The notes under the pieces are model-generated. The model saw only the letters and a program-made list of their open reading frames with translations. It searched no databases and was not told where the DNA came from. The translations under genes and the position numbers were made by a program. From contig JAQUHA010000006.1 of the NCBI GenBank assembly GCA_028683855.1, positions 1 to 64,000 on the forward strand: 64,000 nt of DNA, read 5' to 3'. Below, one piece after another: positions 15,979 to 27,386 of the stretch (the stretch's first letter is position 1; every line of letters begins with the position of its first letter). The stretch is from Desulfuromonadaceae bacterium (GTDB lineage Bacteria > Desulfobacterota > Desulfuromonadia > Geobacterales > Pseudopelobacteraceae).

Positions 15979-18753
15979 TCAGATAACTGCTGTTGTGCAT
16001 TTAGGACATATTGTCGGATGAGAGGCATCTGTACCGAGCTCTTCGCTGTAATACCAGCAACGCTCACATTTTTCACCCGGCGCGGCAGCAACCTGGATTT
16101 TCAACCCATCTATATTTTCTGATCTCCATGAATCCGCATCAAGTTCAACAGCCAGTGTTGCCTTTGAAACTATAAAAATACTGTTTAATTCAGAAGAGTA
16201 TTTCTGCAGAAATGAGAAAAGTTCAGCAGGTGCTGAGATAGTTACAGATGCATCAAGTGAATGACCGATTATTTTAGCTACACGCGAAACTTCTAGTGCC
16301 TTGGACACCTCAGAGCGGACCTTTATTATGCGATCCCATTCGGAGGCGAGAAGGTCATTTTTCCACTCTGAATTGGTAACAGGAAAGTGAGCCAAATGAA
16401 CACTCTCTTCACGCTCTCCAGGCATAAAATTCCACACCTCGTCCGATGTAAACGAGAGTATTGGTGCAAGCAGCCGCACAAGAGTGTCGAGAATATTGAA
16501 CATAACAGTCTGCGCGCTTAGGCGCTCTAAAGAGTCTGCTCTGCTTGTGTACATACGGTCTTTAAGAATATCGAGATAGAATGAGCTCATCTCTGTTGTA
16601 CAGAAACCGTTGACCTCCTGATAAATAACGTGGAACTCGAGATCCTTGTATGCTGTCAGCACTCTCTCCTTGAGAATTTCCAGTTGATGCAGAGCCCAGC
16701 GATCAATTTCAGGCATTTTCTCAAACGGAACTGACTTAGTTGATGGGTTAAAGTCATGTATATTGCCAAGAATGTAACGGCAGGTGTTTCTTATACGGCG
16801 ATAGGCTTCCGCCACTCTTGTCAGAATCTCCTGAGATATGCGGGTATCATCCTGATAATCCATTGCAGACACCCATAGTCGGAGAACATCCGCTCCGAAC
16901 TTCTTTATAACATCCTCCGGCGCAACCACGTTCCCAACTGATTTACTCATTTTGCGCCCCTGACCGTCCAGAACAAAACCATGGGTCAGAACGCTTTTGT
17001 ACGGAGCAACACCGCGTGTACCGACACTTTCAAGGAGTGAAGAATGAAACCAGCCGCGATGCTGGTCGCTCCCTTCAAGGTAGAGATCTGCAGGTGAAAC
17101 GAGAACTGCGCTTGGCTCAAGAACCGCAGCATGAGACACGCCGGAATCAAACCATACGTCCAGAATGTCGTTTTCTTTCTCAAATGAAGAAGCACCGCAT
17201 TTTGGACAACAGGTGCCAATAGGCACTAACTGTTCAGCGCTCCAGTCAAACCAGACATCGGAGCTCTCTTTTTTGAAAATAGCGGCAACATGATCCATTA
17301 CTTTGCCGTCAGCGATATACTCACCGCACTCGGTACAGGAAAACGCTGTAATCGGAACACCCCAGGAGCGCTGCCTTGAAACACACCAGTCCGGACGATT
17401 TTCAATCATGCCGTATATACGCTCACGACCCCATCTTGGTATCCATTTAACCTGATCAATTGCCTTAAGAGCTTTACCGCGCAGTTCATTGGCTTTCATG
17501 CTGATAAACCACTGTTCAGTAGCACGGAAGATAATCGGTTTTTTACAGCGCCAGCAGTGCGGGTAAGAGTGCGATATAGGAGAAGTATGAAGTAGTGCGC
17601 CAACCTCAAGCAACTTGTCTATAACGCTCTGATTCGCAGGAAAAACCTGCTGTCCGGCAAAGAACTCGACAGTAGAAAGATATTTGCCGTGGTTGTCAAC
17701 AGGGTTGTAAATCTCCAACCCCTCTTTCAAACCGAGCTCATAGTCTTCCTGCCCATGTCCAGGTGCCGTATGAACACAGCCCGTACCGGCTTCCAGAGTC
17801 ACATGTTCACCGAGCAGAATAACTGAATCACGATCATAAAAAGGGTGTTTACAGAGTTTACGCTCCAGAATCCCTGCTTTAAAGGTTGCAAGCACCTCCC
17901 CTGACAGCCCTACTGAAGCAAGAAAAGAATCTTTAAGTCCTTCTGCAACAATTAGAACCCCTTTTCCTGTTTCAAGCGCCACATAGTCGAATTCAGGATG
18001 AAGCGCTACAGCAAGGTTTGCAGGTATTGTCCATGGAGTTGTTGTCCAGATAACAACGTATGCCTGTTTACCGGCAAGTTCGGGTATGACGTCTGAAAGC
18101 GAGTCTTTAAAAGCGAAACGAACAAATATCGACGGAGATGTGTGATCGGCATATTCGACTTCAGCCTCTGCAAGCGCCGTAACACAGGATGAGCACCAGT
18201 GAACAGGCTTGCGACCTCGATAGAGCCCACCATTATGTGCAAATCTGGCAAGCTCGGCTGCGGTAAGACCTTCATACTCGTAATTCATGGTGAGATACGG
18301 ATTTTCCCAGTCGCCAAGAATGCCAAGACGCTTAAACTCCTCTTTCTGGATATTAACGTATTTAGCGGCATAACTACGGCATTCGCGACGCATTTCGAGC
18401 TTGCTCATAGTATGTTTCTTTGAGCCGAGATTCTTCTCAACCTGCAACTCAATCGGAAGTCCGTGACAGTCCCAGCCCGGAACGTATGGAGCATTAAAAC
18501 CCTCCATTCGCTTGACCTTAAGTACAATATCCTTGAGCGTTTTATTCAGAGCGTGACCGATGTGAATATGACCGTTCGCATACGGAGGACCATCATGCAG
18601 AACATAGAGCGGCTTATCCCTGGCGCTCTCCTCCAGCTTTGCATAAAGCCCGTTCTGCTCCCATCTGGCAAGTATTTCCGGCTCACGCTGGTTTAAATTA
18701 GCCTTCATTGCAAAATCGGTCTGCGGCAGGTTGAGTGTGTCTTTATATTCCAT
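15979..18753 (-). CDS. ileS: isoleucyl-tRNA synthetase
   Basis: This is a class Ia synthetase of 924 residues charging tRNA-Ile. It has the H-I-G-H motif (64-67), the CP1 editing domain with W-T-T-T-P-W-T-I-P, the K-M-S-K-S loop (in G-R-K-M-S-K-S-V-G-N, about residue 600), an anticodon-binding domain and a C-terminal zinc finger (C-E-R-C near 900, C-P-K-C at the end). The frame opens at 18774, but ATG 18753 has GGAG about 10 bases upstream and begins with the usual M-E-Y-K-D-T-L-N-L-P. It leads the ileS, cyclase, lspA group. Confidence 0.97.
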   Translation of the reverse strand: MEYKDTLNLPQTDFAMKANLNQREPEILARWEQNGLYAKLEESARDKPLYVLHDGPPYANGHIHIGHALNKTLKDIVLKVKRMEGFNAPYVPGWDCHGLPIELQVEKNLGSKKHTMSKLEMRRECRSYAAKYVNIQKEEFKRLGILGDWENPYLTMNYEYEGLTAAELARFAHNGGLYRGRKPVHWCSSCVTALAEAEVEYADHTSPSIFVRFAFKDSLSDVIPELAGKQAYVVIWTTTPWTIPANLAVALHPEFDYVALETGKGVLIVAEGLKDSFLASVGLSGEVLATFKAGILERKLCKHPFYDRDSVILLGEHVTLEAGTGCVHTAPGHGQEDYELGLKEGLEIYNPVDNHGKYLSTVEFFAGQQVFPANQSVIDKLLEVGALLHTSPISHSYPHCWRCKKPIIFRATEQWFISMKANELRGKALKAIDQVKWIPRWGRERIYGMIENRPDWCVSRQRSWGVPITAFSCTECGEYIADGKVMDHVAAIFKKESSDVWFDWSAEQLVPIGTCCPKCGASSFEKENDILDVWFDSGVSHAAVLEPSAVLVSPADLYLEGSDQHRGWFHSSLLESVGTRGVAPYKSVLTHGFVLDGQGRKMSKSVGNVVAPEDVIKKFGADVLRLWVSAMDYQDDTRISQEILTRVAEAYRRIRNTCRYILGNIHDFNPSTKSVPFEKMPEIDRWALHQLEILKERVLTAYKDLEFHVIYQEVNGFCTTEMSSFYLDILKDRMYTSRADSLERLSAQTVMFNILDTLVRLLAPILSFTSDEVWNFMPGEREESVHLAHFPVTNSEWKNDLLASEWDRIIKVRSEVSKALEVSRVAKIIGHSLDASVTISAPAELFSFLQKYSSELNSIFIVSKATLAVELDADSWRSENIDGLKIQVAAAPGEKCERCWYYSEELGTDASHPTICPKCTTAVI

Positions 18754-18914
18754 TAGTAACTGTCTCCATATCATTGTTCGTTAAAACTGAGCTAAATTAC
18801 AGGCATAAATCGGTAATGTCAAGAAACGGGGTGGATCGCTTCAACAGGATATATCTCCAACCACATGAAAGTGTGCCTCGAATAGAAGGAAAAAGAGTTC
18901 CTATCCGTGAGGCA

Positions 18915-18952
18915 AAAAGGCGGTATATGAACTTAATCATATACCGCCTTTT
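18915..18952 (-). terminator. terminator after hppA
   Basis: AAAAGGCGGTATATGA (18915-18930) pairs perfectly with TCATATACCGCCTTTT (18937-18952) around a 6-base loop. Read on the minus strand it lies 24 bases after the hppA stop and continues into a T-run, a standard intrinsic terminator. Confidence 0.88.
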
Positions 18953-18975
18953 GTCAAAATATTATCCCTTTACAG

Positions 18976-21048
18976 CTACATCATCATTTTAGCCAGAATC
19001 GGAACTATCAGAAGTGCAACAATGTTGATGATCTTGATCATAGGGTTGATAGCCGGACCGGCTGTATCTTTGTAAGGGTCACCGACTGTATCGCCCGTAA
19101 CAGCTGCCTTATGAGCTTCACCACCCTTACCGCCATGGTGTCCATCTTCGATATATTTCTTTGCGTTATCCCAGGCACCGCCACCGGTAGTCATTGATAT
19201 TGCCACGAAAATACCGGTAACGATCGTTCCGACTATAACTCCGCCCAGAGCTTTTGGGCCAAGTGTGAAACCGACTATAACCGGTGCCAGAATAGGAATC
19301 AGACCAGGAATAACCATCTCTTTCAGTGCAGTTTTGGTTACGATATCAACACAGGAAGCATAATCAGGCTTACCTGTACCCTCCATTATTCCCTTGATTT
19401 CACGGAACTGACGACGAACTTCGACAACAACCGCACCACCCGCTTTTCCGACGGCTTCCATACATTGAGCGGCGAAGTAGTAAGGGAGCATACCGCCGAT
19501 GAAAAGACCGACAATGATATATGGATCAGAGAGATCAAATTTGATCACCTCTTTCCCGGCTGACAACAGAGCATGATTCAACTCGTCAACATACGAGGTA
19601 AAAAGTATAACTGCAGCAAGACCTGCTGAACCGATGGCATAACCTTTGGTAACAGCTTTTGTAGTGTTGCCGACAGCGTCAAGCGGATCAGTTACGGCAC
19701 GTACTGACTCGTCCAGTTCAGCCATTTCAGCAATACCGCCCGCGTTATCGGTAATAGGTCCATAAGCGTCCATGGCAACCACAATACCGGTAAGTGAGAG
19801 CATGGATACAGCAGCAATCGCAATACCGTAGACACCTGCACACTGAAAGGCAACGATAATTCCGGCTGCAATTACAATAACCGGAGCCGCAGTTGACTTC
19901 ATGGAGATACCAAGACCTGCAATAACATTAGTGCCGTGACCTGTAGTTGACGCCTGGGCAATATGCTGCACCGGACCGTATTCCGTAGCTGTGTAATATT
20001 CAGTAATCCAGAAAATTGCGCCGGTTACAACAAGACCGACAATTGCAGAGATAAAAATGTTCGTAGCACTGAATGTCGCACCTGCGGCATTAGTCAAACC
20101 GGCAGGGAACATCTGAACAGTTACAAAGTAGAAAGCGATGCAGGCAAGTACCGCTGATGCAATAAGCCCTTTGTAAAGAGCGGTCATTATCTTGCCGCTT
20201 CCGCTAAGCTTAACGAAGTAGGTGCCGATAATGGATGTCACAATCGAAATTCCGCCAAGAATCAGAGGATAACTCACAGAGGCGGAGTTTCCGGTAAATG
20301 TTATAGCACCAAGCAGCATTGCAGCAATCAGAGTTACAGCGTAGGTTTCAAAAAGGTCTGCAGCCATACCTGCGCAGTCACCTACGTTGTCACCAACGTT
20401 ATCAGCGATAACAGCCGGGTTACGTGGGTCGTCTTCCGGAATACCTGCTTCAACCTTACCGACCAGGTCGGCGCCGACATCAGCACCTTTGGTGAAGATA
20501 CCACCGCCAAGACGTGCAAAAATCGAGATCAGGGAACCACCAAACCCAAGACCGACAAGCTGGGTAACAACATCCTTCACCGGAGCGTCCGGCATCAGTT
20601 TCAGAAGAACCATGTAGTAACCGGCGACACCAAGCAGTCCAAGACCGACGACCAGCATACCTGTAATCGCTCCGCCTTTGAATGCTACGTTAAGCGCTTT
20701 TGTAATTCCGGATTTAGCAGCCTCAGTGGTTCTCACGTTGGCTCGTACCGAAACAAACATACCGATGAAACCGGTCAACCCCGAAAAAATTGCTCCTACG
20801 GCAAAACCAATAGCAGTTTTAGCACCAAGAGTCGCAAAAAGAGCGATGAACATGATCACACCAACGGCGGCAATGATCGTGTACTGGCGTTTCATATAGG
20901 CGCCTGCACCCTCCTGAATCGCTGCGGCGATCTGTTTCATCCTGTCATTGCCCTGAGGCAGAGCCAAAATCCAGCTTGCAGTGATCAGACCGTACGCAAC
21001 GGCTGCTGCAGCACACACAAGGGCAAAAACAACTGCATACTGTTCCAT
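18976..21048 (-). CDS. hppA: membrane-bound proton-pumping pyrophosphatase
   Basis: HppA hydrolyses pyrophosphate and pumps ions across the inner membrane. The 690-residue protein has about 16 hydrophobic segments and the substrate-binding motif [11 protein letters not shown] with [10 protein letters not shown]. The residues that decide potassium dependence read [10 protein letters not shown]: Lys in place of Ala, and Thr in the second position. In the family this marks potassium-independent, proton-pumping enzymes rather than sodium pumps. It stands alone between ileS and a divergent lipoprotein gene and has its own terminator. The role is energy conservation from PPi or, in reverse, PPi synthesis. 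Confidence 0.95.
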   Translation of the reverse strand: MEQYAVVFALVCAAAAVAYGLITASWILALPQGNDRMKQIAAAIQEGAGAYMKRQYTIIAAVGVIMFIALFATLGAKTAIGFAVGAIFSGLTGFIGMFVSVRANVRTTEAAKSGITKALNVAFKGGAITGMLVVGLGLLGVAGYYMVLLKLMPDAPVKDVVTQLVGLGFGGSLISIFARLGGGIFTKGADVGADLVGKVEAGIPEDDPRNPAVIADNVGDNVGDCAGMAADLFETYAVTLIAAMLLGAITFTGNSASVSYPLILGGISIVTSIIGTYFVKLSGSGKIMTALYKGLIASAVLACIAFYFVTVQMFPAGLTNAAGATFSATNIFISAIVGLVVTGAIFWITEYYTATEYGPVQHIAQASTTGHGTNVIAGLGISMKSTAAPVIVIAAGIIVAFQCAGVYGIAIAAVSMLSLTGIVVAMDAYGPITDNAGGIAEMAELDESVRAVTDPLDAVGNTTKAVTKGYAIGSAGLAAVILFTSYVDELNHALLSAGKEVIKFDLSDPYIIVGLFIGGMLPYYFAAQCMEAVGKAGGAVVVEVRRQFREIKGIMEGTGKPDYASCVDIVTKTALKEMVIPGLIPILAPVIVGFTLGPKALGGVIVGTIVTGIFVAISMTTGGGAWDNAKKYIEDGHHGGKGGEAHKAAVTGDTVGDPYKDTAGPAINPMIKIINIVALLIVPILAKMMM

Positions 21049-21226
21049 TTCTTACTTCCTCCTGTTTAATGTGAATAGCCAAACAGTGGCATTCGTACTC
21101 CATGAACCAAAAACGGTAGATAGTTAATTGAATGACCTGTTTTTGTCAAGTGCAAATCAACTTTAAGCTCTACTATTAACCATAATTTACTGTTTTAGCT
21201 ATTATGGTAGGTGCTTGTAAACGATA

Positions 21227-21257
21227 TTGACACGTGCTATAAATGGCGAACTACAGT
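21227..21257 (+). promoter_or_regulatory. candidate promoter for the CpoB-like gene
   Basis: A perfect TTGACA (21227-21232) is followed after 19 bases by TACAGT (21252-21257). The spacing is long and the -10 weak, but it is the best candidate ahead of ATG 21287. Confidence 0.35.
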
Positions 21258-21286
21258 ACTCTATATAAAAAATGGAGAGGGAACTT

Positions 21287-22117
21287 ATGAAGTATATAAA
21301 TTTAACAACGCTCCTCATACTGGCTTCACTTACCGGCTGTGCATCTCAGGGGTCACTTGAAAATATACGCATTGATGTGGATTCTTCTAAATCACGCCTT
21401 TTTTCAATTGAAAGAGACATTGCCGCAATCCGCGAAGAGTCAAAGGTAAGTGTAAATACAGTCGAGAAAGATTTTAAAGCTGATGTTTTTGCAGTAAGAA
21501 AAATGTCTGCCGACATACAGGCTACGATCGACAACACCAAAAATGAGATGCAGACACTTAGCGGCAAACTTGACGACACAATGCTTGCTGTAAAAAAGCC
21601 TGCCGAGGATCTTGCCAGATATCGTGAAGATGCCGATAAACGAATTATCGCGCTGGAGGAGCGTATCCTTAAACAACAGGCTGTTATTGATACGCTTACA
21701 AAAAATATTGCTGAGTTGACCAAAGCAGAAAAAGCAGAGGAAAACTCACCTGATGCATTATATCTGAAAGGACTGGATTCACTTAAAGCCGGCAACCTCG
21801 TTACTTCCCGTGAACAGTTCGCAAAGTTTCTGGAGCATAATTCAAAACACGAACTGGCTGCCAATGCCCACTACTGGATTGGTGAGACTTATTACAGCGA
21901 AAAAAATTATGAGCAGGCTATACTTTCTTACCAGGAACTTATAAAGAATTACCCGGACAAGGATAAAGTTACAGCCGCAATGCTGAAACAGGCAATGGCG
22001 TTTAATGAAATTAAAGATTCCAGAAGCGCAAAGTTTATACTGAAGAAGCTTGTAGAAGGGTTTCCGAAAAGTGAGGAAGCAAAGCGCGCTAAAACAATGC
22101 TGAAGGACATCAAATAG
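21287..22117 (+). CDS. CpoB/YbgF-like TPR lipoprotein
   Basis: The 276-residue protein starts M-K-Y-I-N-L with a hydrophobic signal and lipobox L-T-G-C (Cys 18), so it is a lipoprotein. Residues about 20-150 are predicted coiled coil (repeated heptads with A-D-I-Q-A-T-I and similar). The C-terminal 120 residues hold tetratricopeptide repeats (A-L-Y-L-K-G-L, A-H-Y-W-I-G-E-T-Y-Y). This layout is that of CpoB/YbgF, which links Tol-Pal to peptidoglycan synthesis during division, though no tol or pal gene is adjacent. The longer frame from 21272 is rejected because its first codons form the GGAGAGGG ribosome-binding site. Confidence 0.82.
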   Translation: MKYINLTTLLILASLTGCASQGSLENIRIDVDSSKSRLFSIERDIAAIREESKVSVNTVEKDFKADVFAVRKMSADIQATIDNTKNEMQTLSGKLDDTMLAVKKPAEDLARYREDADKRIIALEERILKQQAVIDTLTKNIAELTKAEKAEENSPDALYLKGLDSLKAGNLVTSREQFAKFLEHNSKHELAANAHYWIGETYYSEKNYEQAILSYQELIKNYPDKDKVTAAMLKQAMAFNEIKDSRSAKFILKKLVEGFPKSEEAKRAKTMLKDIK

Positions 22118-22132
22118 CAGTAGCCTAGAACA

Positions 22133-22172
22133 TTAACGGGGACGCCGCTTTAAAACCCGGTGTCCCCGTTAA
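22133..22172. terminator. hairpin between convergent genes
   Basis: TTAACGGGGACGCCG (22133-22147) pairs with CGGTGTCCCCGTTAA (22158-22172), 15 pairs with one G-T, around a 10-base loop. It lies between the CpoB-like gene and hisB, which converge. T-runs are short on both sides, so it is a probable bidirectional terminator rather than a certain one. Confidence 0.65.
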
Positions 22173-22196
22173 CATATTAATTCCATGTCCAGTTAA

Positions 22197-22784
22197 TCAC
22201 AAAACCCCTTTTGTTGACATAACACCCTCAACTCTGGGGTCAAGCTGTGTGGCAGCATCCAGTGCCCTTGCGAATCCCTTGAAACAGGCTTCGATAATAT
22301 GGTGAACATTGTCCCCGTACATGACATTAATATGAAGATTGAGACCGCAGTTATTTACAAAAGCCTGAAAAAACTCCCTTGCCAGCTCTACGTCAAACTC
22401 TCCTATCTTAACCTTGGGCAGATTCACATGGTACACAAGATAAGGTCTGCCCGAAATATCAACCGAAACACTCGCAAGAGTTTCATCCATTGGCACTGAA
22501 CTCTGCCCATAACGCCTAATCCCCTTTTTATCACCCAATGCCCGTTTGAAAGCTTCACCCAAAACGATCCCAATATCTTCAACTGTATGATGAAAATCGA
22601 TATCGACATCTCCACTCGCTTCTACATCCAGATCAAAAAAGCCGTGGCGACTGAAAAGATTCAGCATATGGTCAAGAAACGGCACTGAAGTAAAGACTTT
22701 CGCGGTTCCGGAGCCGTCAACAGCCAATGAAAGTTTTATCCTGGTTTCCTGAGTAACCCGCTCTATTGTTGCAATGCGCGACAT
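22197..22784 (-). CDS. hisB: imidazoleglycerol-phosphate dehydratase
   Basis: HisB catalyses the sixth step of histidine synthesis, a manganese-dependent dehydration giving imidazole acetol phosphate. At 195 residues it is the monofunctional form without the phosphatase domain. Metal-binding motifs are D-F-H-H-T-V-E-D (about 61-68) and H-H-I-I-E-A-C-F-K (about 160-168), with F-L-D-H-M in the N-terminal half. It is the last gene of the murA-hisG-hisD-hisC-hisB run and is followed by a hairpin. Confidence 0.97.
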   Translation of the reverse strand: MSRIATIERVTQETRIKLSLAVDGSGTAKVFTSVPFLDHMLNLFSRHGFFDLDVEASGDVDIDFHHTVEDIGIVLGEAFKRALGDKKGIRRYGQSSVPMDETLASVSVDISGRPYLVYHVNLPKVKIGEFDVELAREFFQAFVNNCGLNLHINVMYGDNVHHIIEACFKGFARALDAATQLDPRVEGVMSTKGVL

Positions 22785-22804
22785 AGTTTCCTCCGTGGTT
22801 TTGA

Positions 22805-23857
22805 TTAACCGATTTCAGCCATAGCAGCCAGTGTAATTTCCATCTCCTCACGCGTTCCGATCGAAATCCTCAGACCATGAGCGAGTAATGGATCAGAGAG
22901 AAGACGCACCAGAATCTTACGAGCATAAAGTGCGTCATACAGACGCTTACCATTCTTATCCGGCGGCGACGCAAATACAAAGTTTGCCTGAGATGGTATT
23001 ACTGAATATCCCATTGCTGTTAACTCAGCAGTGAACCATTCACGGGTTTCAATTATTTTTCTGCAGGATTCGATAAAGTAGGTTTGATCGTTCAGGGCAG
23101 CAATACAGGCAGCCTGTGCCAGGCGATCAAGGTTGTAGTGATCGCGGATTTTATCAAGCGCAGCAATAATCTCCGGGCGGGCAATCGCCAGCCCGAGTCG
23201 CATACCGGCAAGCGCATAACTTTTTGACAATGTACGGGTTACCACAACATTATCGTACTTTTTAACAAGCTCCAGAGCATTGCCGTCAGCAAAATCGGCG
23301 TATGCCTCATCGATAACAAGCAGTCCGACGCAGTTCCGTGCAAGGTTTTCAATATAATCGAGCGGGAATGCAAATCCCAGGGGTGAATTCGGAGTGGTCA
23401 GAAAAAATACCCTGCCGTTATAACATTCTGGAAATGCTTCGATCCGCAGCTTGTCGGTCAGTCCGTAGCTGCAGACAATCGCGCCCTGTATTTCAGAGAG
23501 GGTCGAGTAATATGAGTATGATGGATGGACATAACCCACCTCCTCTCCCTCACCGGCACAGGCTCTAATCAGATTATTCAGTACTTCATCCGAGCCGTTT
23601 GCCATTATTACCCATGATGGATCAAAGCCGTAAAGCCGGGCTGCAGCCTCACGAAGTTTTTGACTTGAGGCACTTGGATAGGTTCGCAGATTTACTCCAT
23701 CTTCGCCAACCTCTGCAAGAATAGCTTCGACCACCTTGGGAGAGGGTGGATATGGATTTTCATTTGTATTAAGTTTAATCCATGAGTCGATATCATCCGG
23801 CTGAAAGCCGGGTACATATCCTGACATTATCTCTATATTCTTACGCAGAAAGCTCAT
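22805..23857 (-). CDS. hisC: histidinol-phosphate aminotransferase
   Basis: This PLP enzyme of fold type I (350 residues) transfers an amino group from glutamate to imidazole acetol phosphate. The protein has [11 protein letters not shown] near the N-terminus, G-S-D-E-V-L and the PLP site [12 protein letters not shown] (Lys about residue 212). It lies 1 base after hisD and 20 before hisB, so it is co-transcribed with them. Confidence 0.96.
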   Translation of the reverse strand: MSFLRKNIEIMSGYVPGFQPDDIDSWIKLNTNENPYPPSPKVVEAILAEVGEDGVNLRTYPSASSQKLREAAARLYGFDPSWVIMANGSDEVLNNLIRACAGEGEEVGYVHPSYSYYSTLSEIQGAIVCSYGLTDKLRIEAFPECYNGRVFFLTTPNSPLGFAFPLDYIENLARNCVGLLVIDEAYADFADGNALELVKKYDNVVVTRTLSKSYALAGMRLGLAIARPEIIAALDKIRDHYNLDRLAQAACIAALNDQTYFIESCRKIIETREWFTAELTAMGYSVIPSQANFVFASPPDKNGKRLYDALYARKILVRLLSDPLLAHGLRISIGTREEMEITLAAMAEIG

Positions 23858-23858
23858 A

Positions 23859-25151
23859 TCAACCTTCCAACCGCAAACTTACAGACCTGGCGTGAGCTTC
23901 AAGCCCTTCCAACCCGGCTATCCTGACAATATCGTTACCAAGGCGACTGAGTCCGGTTTGCGAAAAATAGACAATAGAGGATTTTTTGACAAAATCATCT
24001 ACAGAAAGCGGCGAAAAAAAGCGTGAAGTGCCGCCAGTCGGCAGAGTATGATTTGGTCCGGCAAGATAATCACCGGCTGCTTCAGGTGTCCAGTGTCCCA
24101 TAAAAACCGCACCTGCATTGATTATCTGCGACAAAATCGCAAAAGGGTCTGCCACAGCAAGTTCCAGATGCTCAGGAGCTATTCTGTTGGAGAATGCAAT
24201 CACCTTGTCCAGCGTATCTGCAACTATAATGGCGCCATATTTTTCCCAGGAGGCTCGTGCGATTGTTTCACGCGACAGCCTTGACAACTGTAGTTCCACC
24301 TCTGCAGCGACCTGTTCAGCAAATAAAGAGTCCGTTGTTATCAGTATTGAGGATGCCAGTTCATCATGTTCCGCCTGAGAAAGGAGGTCGGCTGCAATAT
24401 GTGCGGGATTGCCGCTCCCGTCATTTATAACCAGAATCTCACTTGGACCGGCTATCATATCTATGCCGACCTGTCCGAATACCAGCTTTTTCGCAGTTGC
24501 CACATAAATGTTGCCCGGCCCGGTGATTTTATCAACTTTGGGAACAGTCGCAGTACCGTACGCCAACGCGGCAACCGCCTGAGCCCCGCCGATCCTGAAA
24601 ATTCGGTCAACACCGGATAGTCGTGCCGCAACAAGTACGTGCGGACTTATCTCTCCACCCGGAGACGGAACCACCATAATTATTTCACCGACACCGGCAA
24701 CACGTGCAGGGACTGCATTCATAATCACACTGCTCGGATAGCTTGCCTTACCTCCGGGGACGTAAATTCCAACCTTGGAAAGCGGAGTAACCTTCTGACC
24801 CAGCATTATATCCGGCTCTTCCGTGGAGATCCACGTCTGCTGTTTCTGCTTTTCATGAAAGCGGGCGACCCTTTCAACGGCAAGTTTGAGAGCGGCAATA
24901 TCGTCGGCGGAAACTAAAGAAAAAGCCTCTTCAATCTCTGCAGCAGACACCTCAAGCTCAGCAACAGCTGAGGCTTCCACTCTGTCAAATCGCCTGGTAA
25001 GCTCCAGAAGTGCTTCGTCACCACGACTCCGTACGTCAGCAATAATATCGAGCACAGTCTGCTCGACCTCACGACCGGTCTCCTCCCCACGGAAAAGAAT
25101 AGTCGAAAATCTGGCTTCAAAATCGATATCATTTATGTTGAGAAATATCAT
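23859..25151 (-). CDS. hisD: histidinol dehydrogenase
   Basis: HisD carries out the last two oxidations, histidinol to histidine, with NAD and zinc. The 430-residue protein has the family signature in [12 protein letters not shown], the catalytic A-P-E-H-L-E-L (Glu-His pair), and [11 protein letters not shown] towards the C-terminus. It is adjacent to hisC (1 base) and hisG (11 bases) in the same operon. The length is normal. Confidence 0.97.
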   Translation of the reverse strand: MIFLNINDIDFEARFSTILFRGEETGREVEQTVLDIIADVRSRGDEALLELTRRFDRVEASAVAELEVSAAEIEEAFSLVSADDIAALKLAVERVARFHEKQKQQTWISTEEPDIMLGQKVTPLSKVGIYVPGGKASYPSSVIMNAVPARVAGVGEIIMVVPSPGGEISPHVLVAARLSGVDRIFRIGGAQAVAALAYGTATVPKVDKITGPGNIYVATAKKLVFGQVGIDMIAGPSEILVINDGSGNPAHIAADLLSQAEHDELASSILITTDSLFAEQVAAEVELQLSRLSRETIARASWEKYGAIIVADTLDKVIAFSNRIAPEHLELAVADPFAILSQIINAGAVFMGHWTPEAAGDYLAGPNHTLPTGGTSRFFSPLSVDDFVKKSSIVYFSQTGLSRLGNDIVRIAGLEGLEAHARSVSLRLEG

Positions 25152-25162
25152 AATTACCCTGA

Positions 25163-25810
25163 TCAGTTAGATTGGAGCAACTTCTCAAGCCCCTTTATTA
25201 TTTCTGAAACTCTTCTGTTCTTTGTTTTCAAACTTGCTCTGTTAACAATCAGACGAGTTGTAATCTCAGCAATAGTCTCCACCTCGACAAGCCCGTTTTG
25301 ACGCATCGTTTCACCGGTTGAAACCAGATCAACAATCCTGTCGGAAAGACCAACCAGAGGAGCCAGTTCTATTGAACCATACAATTTGATAATCTCAACC
25401 TGTATACCCTTGGATGCAAAGTACTTTTCAGTTATGTGCGGGTATTTAGTCGCAATTCTGATGTGCGACCAGGATGACGGGTCGTCAATCTTGGCAAGGT
25501 TTGCAGGCTCGGCAACCATCATGCGGCAGTAACCGAATCCAAGATCAAGCGGCTCATAAACATCTTTGCACTGTTCCAGAAGAGTATCCTTTCCAACAAT
25601 ACCCAGATCGGCGCTACCGTATTCAACATAAGTGGGGACATCGGTAGCCCTGACAATCATGTAGCGCATCCGCTGTTCATTATTCTCAAATATCAGTTTA
25701 CGAGAGTCTGACAGAAGCTCGCTACAGTTAATTCCTATTCTGCCGAACATCTCTACCGACTCTTCGAGAATCCGACCTTTAGGAATCGCTATGGTAATCC
25801 AGTCATTCAT
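25163..25810 (-). CDS. hisG: ATP phosphoribosyltransferase, short form
   Basis: HisG joins ATP and PRPP, the committed step of histidine synthesis. At 215 residues it is the short form, lacking the C-terminal histidine-sensing domain. Such enzymes normally work with HisZ, which is not in the window. Motifs seen are [11 protein letters not shown] near the start, D-L-G-I-V-G-K-D, and the PRPP loop D-L-V-S-T-G-E-T-M. Its start overlaps the end of murA by 4 bases, so the two are translationally coupled. Confidence 0.95.
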   Translation of the reverse strand: MNDWITIAIPKGRILEESVEMFGRIGINCSELLSDSRKLIFENNEQRMRYMIVRATDVPTYVEYGSADLGIVGKDTLLEQCKDVYEPLDLGFGYCRMMVAEPANLAKIDDPSSWSHIRIATKYPHITEKYFASKGIQVEIIKLYGSIELAPLVGLSDRIVDLVSTGETMRQNGLVEVETIAEITTRLIVNRASLKTKNRRVSEIIKGLEKLLQSN

Positions 25811-27060
25811 TCTTTGACTCTCACAATATCAGCTCCAAGAGCAGCAAATTTTTTCTCAATCGATTCATACCCACGATCAAGATGATAAATACGTGTGACC
25901 TCAGTTGTCCCCTCTGCAGCCAATCCTGCAAGTATCAGTGAAGCTGAAGCTCTCAGATCAGTAGCCATAACCGGAGCGCCGGAAAGTTTTTTAACACCCT
26001 TAACCGTAGCAGTATTACCTTCAACAGTAATATCTGCTCCAAAGCGCTGCAACTCAGACACATGCATAAAACGATTTTCAAAAATATTTTCCGAGATAAC
26101 ACTGGCACCGTCAGCCACACACATCATAGCCATAAACTGCGCCTGCATATCGGTCGGAAAACCTGGATAAGGGCGGGTTTTAATATTCACACTATTAACA
26201 TTTTTTGGTCCCTTAACCCTCACAACGCCATCACGACTGCTGATCTCAACACCGGCATCCTGCATCTTAAAAGCGAGCGCATCAAGATGCTCCAGTTTCA
26301 TTTTATGGATACGAACATCACCACCAGTCATTGCTGCAGCAATCATAAAGGTTCCTGCTTCTATCCTGTCCGGCATAACTTCATAATTTGCAGCTGACAG
26401 TTCAGAAACCCCTTGAATCCTTATGGTATCAGTACCGGCACCCTCAACTTTTGCACCCATACGATTAAGGTAAAGAGCAAGGTCGACAATCTCGGGCTCT
26501 CTTGCGGCATTCTCCAGCAATGTTTCACCCTTTGCAGTTGCTGCTGCCATCATCAAATGTTCAGTACCGCCAACCGTAGAAACATCAAAATTGATACGCG
26601 CCCCCTTCAATCGGCGGCATTTTGCCTCAACATAACCATGCTCAAGGATTATTTCAGCACCAAGCGCCTGTAACCCCTTTAAGTGGAGATTTATGGGGCG
26701 AGCTCCTATCGCACACCCACCCGGCAAGGAGACGCGGGCTTTGCCAAAACGGGCGAGAAGAGGTCCCAGAACCAACACAGAAGCCCTCATGGTTTTTACC
26801 AGATCGTACGTTGCTTCGTGGCTGTTGATATTAGTCGTATCAATTCTAACTATATTGCCATTACCCTCTACAACTGAACCAAGTGATTCCAGCACCTTAA
26901 TAGTTGTATTGATATCGCGCAGAAAAGGGACATTACTTATCTGATTAACGCCTGGCGCAAGAATAGTAGCGCAGAAAATGGGCAAAGAAGCATTCTTTGA
27001 ACCACTGACTGTTATATCCCCTTTCAGCTTTTTGCCACCCTTGATTATGAGTTTATCCAA
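25807..27060 (-). CDS. murA: UDP-N-acetylglucosamine 1-carboxyvinyltransferase MurA
   Basis: MurA adds enolpyruvate from PEP to UDP-GlcNAc, the first committed step of peptidoglycan synthesis. The 417-residue protein has G-S-K-N-A-S-L-P near the N-terminus and the active-site loop [10 protein letters not shown], with the Cys that fosfomycin modifies still present. It heads the operon with hisGDCB, an order known from Geobacter relatives. The upstream region (27061-27386) is shared with a divergent sensor kinase and holds an inverted repeat. Confidence 0.97.
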   Translation of the reverse strand: MDKLIIKGGKKLKGDITVSGSKNASLPIFCATILAPGVNQISNVPFLRDINTTIKVLESLGSVVEGNGNIVRIDTTNINSHEATYDLVKTMRASVLVLGPLLARFGKARVSLPGGCAIGARPINLHLKGLQALGAEIILEHGYVEAKCRRLKGARINFDVSTVGGTEHLMMAAATAKGETLLENAAREPEIVDLALYLNRMGAKVEGAGTDTIRIQGVSELSAANYEVMPDRIEAGTFMIAAAMTGGDVRIHKMKLEHLDALAFKMQDAGVEISSRDGVVRVKGPKNVNSVNIKTRPYPGFPTDMQAQFMAMMCVADGASVISENIFENRFMHVSELQRFGADITVEGNTATVKGVKKLSGAPVMATDLRASASLILAGLAAEGTTEVTRIYHLDRGYESIEKKFAALGADIVRVKE

Positions 27061-27386
27061 GCTATCACTCCTGTTTGTGTCAATTAAATTCTTGGATAAT
27101 ACTTTAAGGAGCTACTCTTGTCCAAGAAAAAGTTGGACAAATCCGCCCCCCCTCGGAATAAGTGTGGGGCAATCAAGCAGACTTGGTGAAATTGGTAGCT
27201 TCTCCCTTCCATCAAGGAGGAGGTTAAAAACCAACCAACCAACAAAGCAAATAGCACTGACTTGATATGAATTTTTTCATGGCAATTGCACTACGAAGTG
27301 AATTCTATATAACCACATTTGATAAAACTGTGATACTGTTTCGCGCATTCCAATCAAATGCAGATTTATACAATTCAGGTGCTAAT
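27061..27386. other. divergent intergenic region with inverted repeat
   Basis: This 326-base region separates murA (leftward) from the sensor kinase (rightward). It holds TTGTCCAA (27118-27125), 7 bases, then TTGGACAA (27133-27140), a perfect 8-base inverted repeat that could be an operator or a small hairpin, and a tract of AACC repeats near 27230-27242. The open frame reaching back to 27267 lacks a ribosome-binding site. I see no sure promoter. Confidence 0.5.

Noticed and set aside
21346-21864. Ser-rich frame opposite the CpoB-like gene
   Set aside because: Serine-rich antisense of an Ala/Glu/Lys coiled coil, a known artefact.
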